DNA from: Clostridia bacterium
Lineage (GTDB): Bacteria > Bacillota > Clostridia > Christensenellales > UBA1242
DNA: 41,797 bases
Reading direction: 5' to 3'
NCBI GenBank assembly: GCA_017478185.1
Contig: JAFVEA010000008.1
Location: 1 to 41,797 of the forward strand
The position numbers and the translations under genes were made by a program. Below are positions 41,557-41,797 of this stretch, piece after piece (the first letter of the stretch is position 1; every line of letters begins with the position of its first letter). Under the pieces are notes generated by a model, which did not search any database, was not told the origin of the DNA, and worked only from the letters and a program-made list of their open reading frames with translations.

Positions 41557-41797
41557 ACAAACTTGGAGGCAATGCTAGAGGCGCAAACCACACGAATTCA
41601 GCATCCACACCAAGATGCGAAATTCGTGGTTTAATAATAAAACTAGCAGGGAATTACTACGCAAGAAAGAGTTAAACAAACTTGGAGGCAATGCTAGAGG
41701 CGCAAACCACACGAATTCAGCATCCACACCAAGATGCGAAATTCGTGGTTTAATAATAAAACTAGCAGGAAACTACTACGCAAGAAAGAGTTAAACA
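41492..41797. repeat. 119-bp tandem repeat containing the dprA 3' end
   Basis: Copies begin at 41492, 41611 and 41730 (the last cut by the window end). Each unit is the last 65 bases of dprA, including its stop, plus about 54 bases of downstream sequence. The copies differ only at four positions in the part coding for AGNYYARKS, and all four changes are synonymous in the dprA frame. The rest of the unit is identical. Within the unit GCAT/ATGC and near-matching AAACCAC/GTGGTTT segments can form a hairpin. No downstream gene is visible. Confidence 0.9.

Noticed and set aside
41572..41634. 20-codon frame starting ATG in the dprA repeat, preceded by GGAGG
   Set aside because: The GGAGG is only two bases from the ATG, too close for initiation, and the peptide has no recognisable feature.
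41492..41797. Possible CRISPR-like array
   Set aside because: The repeat unit is 119 bp, contiguous and derived from dprA, with no spacer diversity and no cas gene nearby.

Overview
The window is a strongly AT-rich stretch of chromosome from a low-GC Gram-positive bacterium, most likely an uncultured Clostridia-type Firmicute. The basis is the gene content and order (RNase J; rpmF-plsX-rnc-smc-ftsY; hrcA-grpE-dnaK-dnaJ followed by rsmE-mtaB-HIT-rpsU; a CIRCE operator), strong AGGAGG ribosome binding sites, and frequent TTG and GTG starts. The genetic code is standard: TGA is used as a stop and Trp is TGG.

Layout. (a) 1-3610: the end of an unknown gene, then two opposite-strand genes for membrane-anchored SH3-type proteins. 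Between those two lies a small sigma-factor-like regulator with a LexA-type SOS box upstream. (b) 3638-14540: a compact, co-directional virion cassette: large terminase, small terminase-like protein, portal, scaffold, two tandem paralogous major capsid proteins, connector, hub and fibre proteins, two holins. It ends at a clean terminator. I see no integrase, replication, endolysin, tape-measure or tail-tube gene. (c) 14541-18384: rnj-trmR-trhP, with an inverted repeat inside the promoter. (d) 18437-26420: tmcAL on the minus strand, then rpmF, plsX, rnc, smc and ftsY. (e) 26427-28493: a minus-strand insert with a SAM methyltransferase and an unknown protein. (f) 28681-37584: the heat-shock operon under CIRCE, a structured intergenic repeat, two small membrane-protein genes, then rsmE, mtaB, a HIT protein and rpsU (too short for routine ORF calling). 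(g) 37615-38667: a possible short RNA and a divergent XRE-regulator/SLOG-protein pair, each gene broken by a short tandem duplication. (h) 38855-41797: comM behind a near-consensus LexA box, dprA, and a 119-bp tandem repeat built from the end of dprA.

The most interesting system is the SOS-box-linked cassette at 2100-14540. Every recognisable head and packaging gene is intact, and their base composition looks like the host's, but the genes for replication, integration and wall lysis are absent. It could be a domesticated particle (gene-transfer-agent-like), a satellite relying on a helper, or part of a prophage scattered elsewhere. The window alone cannot decide between these. The presence of comM and dprA, whose families act on incoming DNA, in the same window with a second LexA-like box is suggestive only.
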